From DASUCS01 sp041166745 (GTDB taxonomy: Bacteria > Actinomycetota > Acidimicrobiia > Acidimicrobiales > JACDCH01): DNA of 64,000 nucleotides. Position 1 is the stretch's first letter. The number at the start of each line of letters is the position of its first letter. The stretch is taken from contig JBEEGH010000009.1 of NCBI GenBank assembly GCA_041166745.1, positions 124,001-188,000 of the forward strand, in the 5' to 3' direction. The notes below the pieces were generated by a model, which saw only the letters and a list, made by a program, of their open reading frames with translations, did not search any database and was not told the DNA's origin. This document shows, piece by piece, positions 33,300-43,790 of the stretch. The position numbers were made by a program, and so were the translations under genes.

Positions 33300-34135
33300 G
33301 CGGGCGGGAGCGGGCGGCCGCACTCGCGTTCGCGGTGAGCACGATCGCGTCGATCGTGCTTGCGGTCGTCTACTGGCGCGGCGGGCAGACGCAACTGGAG
33401 GGCGTGTGCCTGTTCCTCGTCACCGGAGGAATCGGGTTCGGCATCGTGTCATGGGCGAAGCACGCGACACCGCACGACGAGGTGACCGAGGAGCGTCATT
33501 CGGTGGCGTCGTCGGACGAGTCATTCGAGGAAGTCGTGTCAGAGATCGAGGGAGACGCGAGCCTCGGGCGACGTCGCTTGCTCATCGCGTTGGCGGGCTC
33601 GGCGTTCGCGGCGATGGGCACCGCGCTGCTGTTTCCGATCCGCTCGCTCGGGCCGCGCCCTGGCAAGGACCTTAAGAGCACGCCGTACGCCGGCGGAGGC
33701 ATGCGGGTGGTGACGGAGAACGGCAAACCGGTCACGCCGGAGGACCTGCCCGCCGACGGGGTGCTGACCGTCTGGCCCGAAGGGCATACCGATGCGGCCG
33801 ACGCGCCGACGCTGCTGATCCGCACCCGCAGCGATCAGGGCTTCACGCCGCGCCGCGGTCGCGAGGACTGGACGGTCGACGGCATCGTCGCGTACTCGAA
33901 GCTCTGCACCCACGTCGGTTGTCCCGTCGGCCTGTACCAAGCGGAGTCGGGCCTGCTGCTGTGCCCGTGTCACCAGTCGACGTTCAATGTGCTCGACGGC
34001 GCCCGCCCGGTGTTCGGCCCTGCGGCGCGGTCGCTGCCCCAGTTGCCGCTCGGGCTGGACAGCCAGGGCAACCTCGTCGCTCGCGGCGACTTCTCTGATC
34101 CCGTCGGCCCGGGCTTCTGGGACCGAGACCGATGA
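33296..34135 (+). CDS. qcrA: Rieske iron-sulfur subunit of the bcc complex
   Basis: Residues 1-115 hold three membrane helices (ALAFAVSTIASIVLAVVYW; CLFLVTGGIGFGIVSW; RLLIALAGSAFAAMGTALL), as in actinobacterial QcrA. The 2Fe-2S ligands are CTHVGCPVG and CPCHQS. 279 aa. The ATG at 33296 overlaps the qcrC stop and has an AAAGGAGGA site, the strongest in the operon. The frame is open upstream only as a shadow. Confidence 0.96.
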   Translation: MSGRERAAALAFAVSTIASIVLAVVYWRGGQTQLEGVCLFLVTGGIGFGIVSWAKHATPHDEVTEERHSVASSDESFEEVVSEIEGDASLGRRRLLIALAGSAFAAMGTALLFPIRSLGPRPGKDLKSTPYAGGGMRVVTENGKPVTPEDLPADGVLTVWPEGHTDAADAPTLLIRTRSDQGFTPRRGREDWTVDGIVAYSKLCTHVGCPVGLYQAESGLLLCPCHQSTFNVLDGARPVFGPAARSLPQLPLGLDSQGNLVARGDFSDPVGPGFWDRDR

Positions 34136-34169
34136 GCGTGCACCTTTGAGGGCGCGGCCTCCGGCTCCT

Positions 34170-35525
34170 GTGACCAAGCGCGTGGCGCGCTGGTTCGATC
34201 GCCGGCTGGGCGCCGCTGACTTCATGCGCAGCGCGTTGAACAAGGTCTTTCCCGACCACTGGTCGTTCATGATCGGCGAGTTGGCTCTGTACTGCTTCGT
34301 CGTGCTGCTGGCCACTGGCGTCTATCTCACGTTCTTCTTCCATCCGAGCGCGACCGAGGTCATCTACCAAGGGAGCTACGCCCCGCTGCGCGGCGTGCGC
34401 ATGTCGGAGGCGTACCAGTCCGCCGTCGACCTGAGCTTCGACACGCGGGCTGGGCTCGTCATGCGTCAGATCCATCACTGGGCCGCGCTGCTGTTCCTGG
34501 CGTCGATCGTGATTCACCTCGGCCGGGTGTTCTTCACCGGCGCGTTCCGGCGTCCGCGCGAGATCAACTGGATGATCGGGGTGACGTTGCTCATCCTCGC
34601 CATCTTCAACGGCTTTGCCGGCTACTCGTTGCTCGACGACCAGCTTTCCGGCACCGGGCTGCGCATCGCCTACTCGATCGCATTGTCGATTCCGTTGGCA
34701 GGCACGTGGTTGGCATCACTGCTGTTCGGGGGGGAGTTTCCCGGTCCGGACATCCTCACGCGGCTCTACATCATCCACGTGTTGCTGATTCCTGCGTTGA
34801 TCGTGGTGTTGTTGACGCTTCATCTCGGGATCGTGGTGCGGCACAAGCACACACAGTTCGAAGGGCCCGGTCGCGCCGAGGACAACGTCGTGGGAGAGCG
34901 ATTGTGGCCGACGTACGCGGCCAAAGCCCTTGGGTTGTTCTTCCTCACCGCATCGGTGTTGTGCCTCCTCGGCGGCGTCGCGCAGATCAACCCGATCTGG
35001 ATCTACGGCCCCTTCAACTCCGCCGAGGTGTCATCGGCGTCGCAGCCCGACTGGTACATGGGCTGGCTCGACGGCGCGCTCCGCATCATGCCGGGATGGG
35101 AGATTCGTGCCTTCGGCTATGAGATCCCGAATCCGTTCTTTCCCGCGGTCCTGCTCGCGGGTGTCACGTTTGGGTTGTTGTTCATCTGGCCGTTCCTCGA
35201 AGCGCGCGTCACCGGTGACCACGCTGAGCACCACCTGTGCGACCGCCCGCGCCAGCGCCCGGTGCGCACGGCGCTCGGGGTAGCGACCCTGTCGTTCTAC
35301 GTCATCTGCTTCTTCGGTGGAGCGTCCGACGTGCTGTCGTCGACGTTCGGGCTCTCGGTCAACGCAGTGCTGTGGACCTTCCGGATCGCACTGTTCGTCG
35401 TTCCGCCGCTCGCCGCGACGATCACCTACCGGTTGTGCCGCGAGTTGTCGGCCCGCGACGGTCTCCCGATCGAGAGCCGGGTGCGGTTCAAGGAGATCCC
35501 CGCGCGCTTGCTCGGCCGTTCTTAG
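34170..35525 (+). CDS. qcrB: Cytochrome b subunit of the bcc complex
   Basis: Quinol-oxidising subunit with two haem b. Ligand pairs: His in QIHHWAALLFLASIVIHLGR and in HVLLIPALIVVLLTLHLGIV. The quinol-site segment is around PDWYMGWLDGALR (in place of PEWY). Eight to nine helices, 451 aa from the GTG at 34170 (MTKRVARWFDRRLG); a TTG at 34146 would add eight residues. No ribosome site is evident. It follows qcrA by 34 bases and ends ctaE-qcrCAB. Confidence 0.95.
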   Translation: MTKRVARWFDRRLGAADFMRSALNKVFPDHWSFMIGELALYCFVVLLATGVYLTFFFHPSATEVIYQGSYAPLRGVRMSEAYQSAVDLSFDTRAGLVMRQIHHWAALLFLASIVIHLGRVFFTGAFRRPREINWMIGVTLLILAIFNGFAGYSLLDDQLSGTGLRIAYSIALSIPLAGTWLASLLFGGEFPGPDILTRLYIIHVLLIPALIVVLLTLHLGIVVRHKHTQFEGPGRAEDNVVGERLWPTYAAKALGLFFLTASVLCLLGGVAQINPIWIYGPFNSAEVSSASQPDWYMGWLDGALRIMPGWEIRAFGYEIPNPFFPAVLLAGVTFGLLFIWPFLEARVTGDHAEHHLCDRPRQRPVRTALGVATLSFYVICFFGGASDVLSSTFGLSVNAVLWTFRIALFVVPPLAATITYRLCRELSARDGLPIESRVRFKEIPARLLGRS

Positions 35526-35538
35526 GCGAGACTGCGTC

Positions 35539-36459
35539 ATGAGCTCCGTCGTACCGCTGCTGCGCATCGACGCGCTCACAAAGCGATATGGCTCGGTCAC
35601 GGCCCTGGAATCGCTGACGGTCGAGGTGCCCGAAGGTCGCGTCGGTGTGGTTGGCGCGAACGGTGCCGGGAAGACGACGTTGTTCCGAATCCTCCTCGGG
35701 CTGGCGCGGCCCACCGAGGGCTCCGTGTACGTGAGTGGAGTCAATGTCGCTCACGACCCGATCGCCGTCCGCTCGCGGCTCGGCTACATGCCCGAACACG
35801 AATGCCTGCCACTCGACCAGACCGCGGCGGACGTAGTGGCGACCTTCGGTGAGTTGAGCGGGCTGCCCGTGCGGGCGGCACGTCAGCGGGCCTCCGACGT
35901 CCTCGACCTCGTCGGCTTGGACGAGGCGCGGTTCCGGCCCATCGGTGGCTTCTCCACCGGCATGCGCCAGCGAGCCAAGCTCGCGCAAGCGCTCGTCGGC
36001 GACCCCCGGCTCGTGCTCCTCGACGAGCCGACGGCCGGGCTCGACCCGGCCGGTCGCGAAGAGATGCTCGCGTTGGTGGCGCGGCTCGGCACGTTCGGCA
36101 TCTCGGTGCTGATGTCCACGCACCTGCTCGACGACGTACAGCGGGTGTGCGACTACGTGGTGATGATCGACGGCGGACGGTTGGTCGTGTCCGGGCCAAC
36201 CGACGCGCTGCTCGAACGCACCGGGGTGGTCACCGTCGACGTGGGGGACGATGGCGCCGCTGAGAAGCTGGTGGCGAGGATCGGCGCCAACGGGATGCAC
36301 GCGGAAACGGCCGACGGCCTCGTGCAGGTGACGGTCTCGAACGATGAGGATCTCGACCGGATTCGCGATGCCGTCGTCGACATGGGCTTGCCGTTGTACC
36401 GCCTCGGCTCTCGACTCACGTCCTTGGACGAGGTCTTCTTCGAGCGGGCGGTTCGCTGA
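35539..36459 (+). CDS. ABC transporter ATP-binding protein (first pair)
   Basis: 306 aa. Walker A GANGAGKTT, signature FSTGMRQRAKLAQAL, Walker B LVLLDEPTAGLDPAGRE, switch His in STHLLDD, and a C-terminal extension of about 80 residues (VVTVDVGDDGAAEKLVARI) as in CcmA/NatA-type exporters. Starts 13 bases after qcrB and shares its stop (TGATG) with the permease start. Its place between the bcc complex and the oxidase suggests a role in respiratory-complex assembly, for instance copper or haem handling, but the substrate is unknown. Confidence 0.88.
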   Translation: MSSVVPLLRIDALTKRYGSVTALESLTVEVPEGRVGVVGANGAGKTTLFRILLGLARPTEGSVYVSGVNVAHDPIAVRSRLGYMPEHECLPLDQTAADVVATFGELSGLPVRAARQRASDVLDLVGLDEARFRPIGGFSTGMRQRAKLAQALVGDPRLVLLDEPTAGLDPAGREEMLALVARLGTFGISVLMSTHLLDDVQRVCDYVVMIDGGRLVVSGPTDALLERTGVVTVDVGDDGAAEKLVARIGANGMHAETADGLVQVTVSNDEDLDRIRDAVVDMGLPLYRLGSRLTSLDEVFFERAVR

Positions 36460-37361
36460 TGGCGGTGATCTCGACTGCCGGCGCGGTCTACGACCGCGGC
36501 TATCGACCGTACGACGGCCCGAGGGGCGGACGTCGCACCGCCACGTTCGCGCTGTACCGAGCCTCGATTCGGCGAGCGTTGGGACTGCGGCGTTCGTGGC
36601 GCCAGAAGGTCGCGCCGTTCGTTCTGCTGGCGATCGTGACCGTGCCGGCCATCGTCAACGTCGGCATCGCCTACATCACGCGTGACCAGATCGGGCGCCG
36701 CATCCAGTTCATCACGTACCGCGACTACGTCGGTGTGTCCAGCGCCCTCCTCGTGTTCGTCGCGCTCGTCGCGCCCGACATCATCTGCCCTGACCGACGG
36801 CAACGTGTGCTCCCGTTGCTGTTCGCCCGACCGTTGACCGGAGTCGACTACGTCATAGCGAAGGTCGGCGCGCTGTTCTCGGTCCTGTTCCTGTTCTCTT
36901 TCCTGCCTCAGGTCGTTCTCTTCGTGGGCCAAGCGCTCGTCAGCGACAGCGCCCTCGACTACACGCTCGACAATCTCGACGTGGTCTGGCAGGTGCCGGT
37001 CTCGGTCGCGCTGCTCGCGGTGTTCTACGCGGTGGTCGGAATCGCGATCGCGTCGCTCGCGAGTCGCAGGATCGTTGCGGGTGCCAGCTTCATCGGACTG
37101 TTCCTCGTGTCGTCGATCACCGCGGGCATCCTCGTGGGCGGCGACGAAGGCGAGCGGGTGGTCGGCTCCGCGGCGGCACTGATCAGCGTGTTGCGCCTGC
37201 CGCTGTATCTGCGCGATCTCGTGTTTCTCGGCGAGATCGATCCGTTGTCGCCGCTGAACGGCGTTCCGAATGGCGGGGCCGCCGCGGTCCTCGCCTATGT
37301 CTGTGTCCTGGGGCTCGGCATCGCAGTGCTGCTGGGTCGCTACCGCTGGACAGAGCGATGA
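36459..37361 (+). CDS. ABC-2 type transporter permease (first pair)
   Basis: 300 aa. A cytosolic N-terminal segment with YDRGYRPYDGPRGGRR precedes about six membrane helices; this Tyr/Arg motif recurs in permeases encoded next to respiratory genes in actinobacteria. LVAPDIICPDRRQRVLPLLFARPL is the cytosolic loop that should contact the ATPase. The ATG shares one base with the upstream stop and the gene overlaps the next ATPase by ATGA. Confidence 0.82.
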   Translation: MAVISTAGAVYDRGYRPYDGPRGGRRTATFALYRASIRRALGLRRSWRQKVAPFVLLAIVTVPAIVNVGIAYITRDQIGRRIQFITYRDYVGVSSALLVFVALVAPDIICPDRRQRVLPLLFARPLTGVDYVIAKVGALFSVLFLFSFLPQVVLFVGQALVSDSALDYTLDNLDVVWQVPVSVALLAVFYAVVGIAIASLASRRIVAGASFIGLFLVSSITAGILVGGDEGERVVGSAAALISVLRLPLYLRDLVFLGEIDPLSPLNGVPNGGAAAVLAYVCVLGLGIAVLLGRYRWTER

Positions 37362-38326
37362 GCGCGCCCGGGGCCCCCTTGCCGCCTTTGTCCCCGGCTC
37401 TTGATCCTGCGTTCGCGTCGAACCCGACGGTCGACGTGGTGAACACGTCGGTGTGGTTCGGCCAGAAGGTGGCGCTGTCAGAGCTCAGCTGCTCGTTCGG
37501 CCCGGGTGTGACCGGCTTGCTCGGGCCCAATGGAGCAGGCAAGACGACGCTCATGCGCGCGATCACCGGGCTCATTCCCGTCAACCAGGGCACGGTGCGC
37601 GTCGAAGGCCGCAATCCGAGGAGCGACCGCTCCGTGCATGCCCGCATGGCACTCGTGCCCGAGGACGAGGCTGTTCCCAGCGGGCTCACCGCACGGCAGC
37701 TCGTGCGTTACGTGGCCGACCTCCAGGGCGTGACCGATCGCGCTGCGCCCGACCGCGCGCTGGACGAAGTCGGGATGCTCGAGGTCGCCGACCGACGGGT
37801 AGACGGGTTCAGCAAAGGCATGCGTCAACGCACAAAGGTCGCGGCCGCACTGGTTGCCGACCCGGGGGTGCTCGTGCTCGACGAACCACTCAACGGTGCC
37901 GACCCGGTGCAACGCGCCCACCTGATCGACCTCTTCCGTCGACTCGGCTCGGAGGGCCGCACCGTGATCGTCAGCTCGCACGTGCTGAACGAGGTCGAGC
38001 GGCTCGCCGATCGCATCATCGTCATCGTGCACGGACGTCTCGCCGCCGCGGGCGGCCAGCGCGCCATACGTGATGCCATGAACGACCGGCCCCGCCACGT
38101 GCTCATTCGCGCTGACGATCGCCGCCGCCTCGCGTCTGCGTTGATCGGGCTCGATTCGGTGGCGGGCGTTCAATTCGACACGGACAGCGTGGTCGTCGCT
38201 ACGAGCCGGGCCGCGGAGTTGGCGATGTCGTTGCCGGCGCTTGCACGCGATCTCTCCGTGCGACTGCGCGAGGTTCGACCGCTCGACGATTCGCTCGAGA
38301 GCCTGTTCCGGGAACTGGTGCGATGA
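37358..38326 (+). CDS. ABC transporter ATP-binding protein (second pair)
   Basis: 322 aa. A Pro-rich N-terminus (about 25 residues) precedes the ABC domain: Walker A GPNGAGKTT, signature FSKGMRQRTKVAAAL, Walker B VLVLDEPLNGADPVQR, switch His SSHVLNE. The C-terminal extension (RHVLIRADDRRRLASAL) parallels that of the first ATPase. Similar domain order to the 35539 gene suggests duplication or a heteromeric exporter with four different subunits. Coupled to both neighbours by ATGA overlaps. Confidence 0.88.
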   Translation: MSAPGAPLPPLSPALDPAFASNPTVDVVNTSVWFGQKVALSELSCSFGPGVTGLLGPNGAGKTTLMRAITGLIPVNQGTVRVEGRNPRSDRSVHARMALVPEDEAVPSGLTARQLVRYVADLQGVTDRAAPDRALDEVGMLEVADRRVDGFSKGMRQRTKVAAALVADPGVLVLDEPLNGADPVQRAHLIDLFRRLGSEGRTVIVSSHVLNEVERLADRIIVIVHGRLAAAGGQRAIRDAMNDRPRHVLIRADDRRRLASALIGLDSVAGVQFDTDSVVVATSRAAELAMSLPALARDLSVRLREVRPLDDSLESLFRELVR

Positions 38327-39084
38327 CGATTGCCGTGGCGACGGGGCGTCGTCGATTCCGTCTCGGGGTGATCATCGCCTACACGCTGCGCTCCTGCATC
38401 GGTCCGAAGCGTTGGCTCGGCTGCCTGCTGCCGTGCGCCGGCGCGTTGCTCTTCGGCTTGCTTGCGCACGCCATGAAGGAGACCCCCGGCGACGCGTTCG
38501 CCCGCGTCGCGGCCGATGGCATCTTCGCGCTCGTCGTGCCGATCGCGTCGCTCGTGATCGGCGACGCAGTGTTCGGAGCGGAGGTGCGATCCGGCGTGTT
38601 CCACTTCACGTGGCTGACGCCGACTCCGCTCACGCAGATCGTGCTCGGCCGTTGGATCGGCGGCACGATCGTCGCGCTGGTCACGATCGTGCCGGCGTGC
38701 GCGCTCGCCGCGCTGATCGCGGGAGACAGCGAAGGCGTCGTGCCCGCGATGATCGCAAGTGCGTTCGGGGCCAGCGCCTACATCGCGGTCTTCATCGCCA
38801 TCGGCTGTGTCGCGCGTCGAGCCGCAGTGTGGTCGCTGGCGTTCGTCTTTCTCGTCGAGCGCCTCCTCGGCACGGCCCTCACGGGCATCGCTCAGTGGTC
38901 GCCGACGTGGGAATCACGCGCCGTCTTCGTGGACTTCTCGCCTGGCGCGCCCCGCAGCATCGTGCGGGACGGCATCCCGGTCGGCGGCGGCGCCGTCGTG
39001 CGACTCCTGTTGATTGCCGCGATCGCGCTCGTGATCGCCCGCTGGCGACTCTCGCGCCTCCGCCTCACCGGCGCCTCCGACTGA
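38323..39084 (+). CDS. ABC-2 type transporter permease (second pair)
   Basis: 253 aa with about six hydrophobic helices (for example FALVVPIASLVIGDAVFG, AVFIAIGCVARRAAVWSLAFVF). The loop EVRSGVFHFTWLTPTPLTQIVLGRWIG is the typical ABC-2 contact region. Its ATG overlaps the ATPase stop. It ends the run that began at ctaE; the stop is 5 bases from the stop of the opposing ctaF. Confidence 0.8.
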   Translation: MTIAVATGRRRFRLGVIIAYTLRSCIGPKRWLGCLLPCAGALLFGLLAHAMKETPGDAFARVAADGIFALVVPIASLVIGDAVFGAEVRSGVFHFTWLTPTPLTQIVLGRWIGGTIVALVTIVPACALAALIAGDSEGVVPAMIASAFGASAYIAVFIAIGCVARRAAVWSLAFVFLVERLLGTALTGIAQWSPTWESRAVFVDFSPGAPRSIVRDGIPVGGGAVVRLLLIAAIALVIARWRLSRLRLTGASD

Positions 39085-39089
39085 CGCGG

Positions 39090-39452
39090 TCAGGCGCGGT
39101 GTCGCGACTGGGAGATGAGGCCCACGATCGCGATGGCCAGCACGACGAGGCCGGGGATGGCGTAGCCGAACCCCACGATCATTCCGTTGACGGTGAGCAG
39201 GGCGCCGACACCGATCCCGAACGGCCACACGCTGGCGTGGGGGAGATAGTGCGGCTCGACGAGGGCGCCAGTCGGCTCGTGCTCGCTCTGGATCTGCAGG
39301 TACACCCCGCATACGGCCGCGAGGGCGGACGACAGCCCGAGCATGGTGGCGCCGGCCGGCTCGTAGCTGGCGAACCAGTACACGACCCCGATGAGCGCCA
39401 TGAACGCGGAAATGCCGAGGAAGATCCGTGCCTGCGTCTTCTGGTCACGCAT
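39090..39452 (-). CDS. ctaF: Cytochrome c oxidase subunit 4, actinobacterial type
   Basis: 120 aa, four hydrophobic helices, starting MRDQKTQARIFLGISAFMAL. Size, topology and position 12 bases after ctaD match CtaF, the actinobacterial fourth subunit of aa3 oxidase. The mid-region HEPTGALVEPHYLPHASVWPF is typical of that family. Confidence 0.85.
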   Translation of the reverse strand: MRDQKTQARIFLGISAFMALIGVVYWFASYEPAGATMLGLSSALAAVCGVYLQIQSEHEPTGALVEPHYLPHASVWPFGIGVGALLTVNGMIVGFGYAIPGLVVLAIAIVGLISQSRHRA

Positions 39453-39464
39453 CTCGTCGGCGCC

Positions 39465-41104
<1,640 letters not shown>

Positions 41105-41108
<4 letters not shown>

Positions 41109-41809
41109 CGCTGTGACCGGATCCAGTTGTCGAAGTCCGCCTTGCTCACGACGTTCACGATGAAATCCATTCGCCAGTGGTCGAGGCCGCAGTATTCGGC
41201 ACAGCGGCCGTCGTATCGGCCGATCTGCGTCGGTGTGATGTCGATGACGTTGTCGACGCCCTGGATGAGATCGCGCTTCTGCAAGAAGGCGGGCACCCAG
41301 AAGGAATGGTTCACGTCGGTGGTCTGGAGCACGAGCCGAACCGTCTGCCCGACCGGCAGGTAGAGCTCGGGCGGCTCCCGTTCACCGGTGCCGAGCACCG
41401 TGACCTTCTCGTTCGGATACTCGAACTTCCAACCCCATTGAAAGCCGGTGACGTTCACGGTGAGCGGGGGATGGTCAGACGTGCGCGTGATCCGCTGCTC
41501 GGCGGCCACGCTGAACCCGAACAGGATCGCCACGATCAGGATCGGCGTGACCGTGTAGAAGATCTCGAGCGGGATGTGCTCGCCCTTCTGGCTCGGGATG
41601 TCGTCGCTGCGCCGGCGGAAGCGGATGGCGACGTAACCGATGAGCCCGAGGACGAGCGCGCCCACGGCCATCGCGGCCACGAAGAAGCCCTTCCACAACG
41701 TGAGCACGTCTGAGCCCTCGCGGCTCGCGGCGTCCGGCGCGCCGAAGGACGGGAGCTCGCACCCCGCGAGCAGCAGGGCGCCCGCCACCAGCACGACGCG
41801 CTGACGCAT
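41105..41809 (-). CDS. ctaC: Cytochrome c oxidase subunit II
   Basis: Receives electrons at the binuclear CuA site. N-terminal lipoprotein signal with lipobox LLAGC at Cys18, two membrane helices (FFVAAMAVGALVLGLIGYV; IFYTVTPILIVAILFGF), then the cupredoxin domain with His in NHSFWVPAF and CAEYCGLDHWRM, which supplies the remaining CuA ligands. 234 aa. The ATG at 41809 (MRQRVVLVAGALLL) is set by the lipoprotein signal and by TAGCTT 8 bases before it; the frame upstream is open but not coding. Confidence 0.96.
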
Positions 41810-41817
41810 TGCGCCGG

Positions 41818-41823
41818 AAGCTA
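41818..41823 (-). promoter_or_regulatory. Putative -10 box (TAGCTT) for ctaC-ctaD-ctaF
   Basis: On the minus strand TAGCTT is followed by 8 bases and the ctaC ATG; no ribosome site is present. Confidence 0.45.
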
Positions 41824-41830
41824 CCCGGAT

Positions 41831-41859
41831 TTGACACCGGGACTCATTTCCCACAAAAT
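41831..41859 (+). promoter_or_regulatory. Sigma-70-type promoter of the ABC importer operon
   Basis: TTGACA (41831-41836), a perfect -35 box, a 17-base spacer and CAAAAT (41854-41859). The start of transcription would be near 41866, leaving a 26-base leader with AAGGAG (41878-41883) before the GTG. CCCGG...CCGGG arms surround the -35 box, a possible operator. Confidence 0.6.
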
Positions 41860-41891
41860 CGACAGGAAAACCAGTCAAAGGAGCTTTCTGG

Positions 41892-42968
41892 GTGGGTAGC
41901 CGTCTTCGTACCAGCATTGTTCTCGTCGCCCTCGCGGTCGCCGTTGCCGCGTGCGGGAGTGACAGCAAGCCCCCGGTCGCCGCCGGCGCCAGCTCGAGTG
42001 GTGGAGGTGGGGCCGCGGCTACGGCGCCCACGACCGTGCGGCTGGGCTACTTCCCGAACATCACGCACGCTCCGGCGCTCATCGGCGTGCAGAAGGGCTT
42101 CTTTCAGCAGGAGCTCGGCCAGCACACGCTTGAGACGGCAACGTTCAATGCCGGGCCCGAGGCGGTGAGCGCGCTGTTTTCCGACTCCATCGACGCGACG
42201 TTCATCGGCCCCAACCCGTCCATCAACGCCTTCCAGCAGTCCAACGGCGAGGCCATCCGCATCGTGGCCGGCGCGACGTCCGGAGGTGCGGGTCTCGTCG
42301 TCAAGCCGGAGATCACCACCGTCGACCAGCTCAAGGGCAAGAAGATCGCCACGCCGCAGCTCGGCAACACGCAAGACGTTGCCCTCCGCGCCTTCCTGAA
42401 GTCGAAGGGCCTGAACACCGACACGACCGGTGGAGGCGACGTCCAGATCGTGCCGCAGGCCAACGCCGACACGCTCACCCAGTTCGCCGCTGGCGACATC
42501 GACGGTGCCTGGGTGCCGGAGCCGTTCTTCACCCGCCTGCAGCAGGAGAGCGGGGGCAAGGTCCTGGTGGACGAAAAGACGCTGTGGCCCGGCGGCCAGT
42601 TCGTCACGACGCAGCTCATCGTCGCCACCAAGTTCCTGCAGGCCCATCCCGACGCGGTGCTCGGCCTCATCAAGGGCGAAGCCGATGCCATCAAGTTCAT
42701 CAAGGACAGTCCCGCAGAAGCGCAAAAGGTTGCCAACGACGAGATTGCGAAGATCACAGGCAAGCCGTTGAAGGACGCAATCCTCGCCGCGGCGTTCACG
42801 AACCTCACGTTCACGCTCGATCCGATAGCGGCGTCGCTGAAGCAATCGGCGCAAGCCGCATATGACGTCGGCCTACTGAAGGACACGAAGCTCGACGGCA
42901 TCTATGACCTTTCGTTGGTCAACAAGGTCCTCAAGGACTCAGGTCAAGCCGAGGTAACGGGGCTCTGA
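41892..42968 (+). CDS. ABC importer substrate-binding lipoprotein, SsuA/NrtA/TauA type
   Basis: Extracytoplasmic binding protein, 358 aa. The lipobox is at AVAVAACGSDSKPP (Cys at about 20), followed by a Ser/Gly/Ala-rich linker and the periplasmic-binding fold: TTVRLGYFPNITHAPALIGVQKGFF, FIGPNPSINAFQQSNG, GKKIATPQLGNTQDVALRAF and GAWVPEPFFTRL. The family takes up sulfonates, nitrate, taurine, thiamine precursors or similar; sequence alone does not say which. GTG start. Followed by its ATPase and permease. Confidence 0.85.
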   Translation: MGSRLRTSIVLVALAVAVAACGSDSKPPVAAGASSSGGGGAAATAPTTVRLGYFPNITHAPALIGVQKGFFQQELGQHTLETATFNAGPEAVSALFSDSIDATFIGPNPSINAFQQSNGEAIRIVAGATSGGAGLVVKPEITTVDQLKGKKIATPQLGNTQDVALRAFLKSKGLNTDTTGGGDVQIVPQANADTLTQFAAGDIDGAWVPEPFFTRLQQESGGKVLVDEKTLWPGGQFVTTQLIVATKFLQAHPDAVLGLIKGEADAIKFIKDSPAEAQKVANDEIAKITGKPLKDAILAAAFTNLTFTLDPIAASLKQSAQAAYDVGLLKDTKLDGIYDLSLVNKVLKDSGQAEVTGL

Positions 42969-42971
42969 CCG

Positions 42972-43790
42972 ATGACTGACCACTCCATCGTCGCGGCGGG
43001 TACGGAGGTCCCCTCTGCTGTGCCCGCCGCGCCGCCCGAGCCGCTCGCCGCGATCTCGGTGGGCGCGCTCTCGAAAGCGTTCGGGCAAGGCGCGAGCACG
43101 GTGCATGCACTCGATCGACTCGATCTGCGTGTGCGCGCGGGTGAGTTCGTCTGTCTGGTGGGCGCGTCGGGCTGCGGCAAGTCGACGCTGCTCAACGTCG
43201 TCGCCGGCCTCGACGAGCCCACCTCGGGCACGGTCAACGTCGACGGCCGCGCCGGGCTGATGTTCCAAGAGTCCGCGTTGTTCCCATGGCTCACGGTCAC
43301 CGGCAACGTCGAGTTGGCATTGCGTCTCCGCCCGGGCCAGAAGCTGGGCCGCAAGGCGCGTCGTGAGCGTGCCGAGGTCTTGTTGAAGTCGGTGCACCTC
43401 GATGAGTTCGCCGACCGGCGCCCTCACGAGCTCTCGGGTGGCATGCGCCAGCGCGTGGCACTCGCTCGCGCATTCGCGCAAGACGCCGACATCCTCCTGA
43501 TGGACGAGCCGTTCGGTGCGTTGGACGCGATGACGCGTGATCTCCTGCACGACGAGCTCGAGCGTCTCTGGACCGATCGCTCGTTCACCGTGCTGTTCGT
43601 CACCCACAACGTTCGCGAGGCGGCGCGGCTCGCGGATCGCATCGTCCTGATGTCGTCGCGGCCGGGGCGCGTCGTCGAGGAGTTCCCGGTCGACATCCCG
43701 AGGCCTCGTCGCATCGATTCTCCAGAGGTGTCGAGCCTTGCTCGCAGGATCACCGACCGCTTGCGCGAGGAGGTTCGCCGTCATGCTTGA
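42972..43790 (+). CDS. ABC importer ATP-binding protein, SsuB/TauB type
   Basis: 272 aa. Walker A GASGCGKSTL, Q-loop LMFQESALFPWLTV, signature LSGGMRQRVALARAF, Walker B ILLMDEPFGALDAMTR and switch His VTHNVREA, all in the arrangement of nitrate/sulfonate/taurine importers. A 25-residue N-terminal Pro/Ala segment is not part of the fold. Begins 3 bases after the binding-protein gene; its end overlaps the permease by 8 bases. Confidence 0.9.
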   Translation: MTDHSIVAAGTEVPSAVPAAPPEPLAAISVGALSKAFGQGASTVHALDRLDLRVRAGEFVCLVGASGCGKSTLLNVVAGLDEPTSGTVNVDGRAGLMFQESALFPWLTVTGNVELALRLRPGQKLGRKARRERAEVLLKSVHLDEFADRRPHELSGGMRQRVALARAFAQDADILLMDEPFGALDAMTRDLLHDELERLWTDRSFTVLFVTHNVREAARLADRIVLMSSRPGRVVEEFPVDIPRPRRIDSPEVSSLARRITDRLREEVRRHA

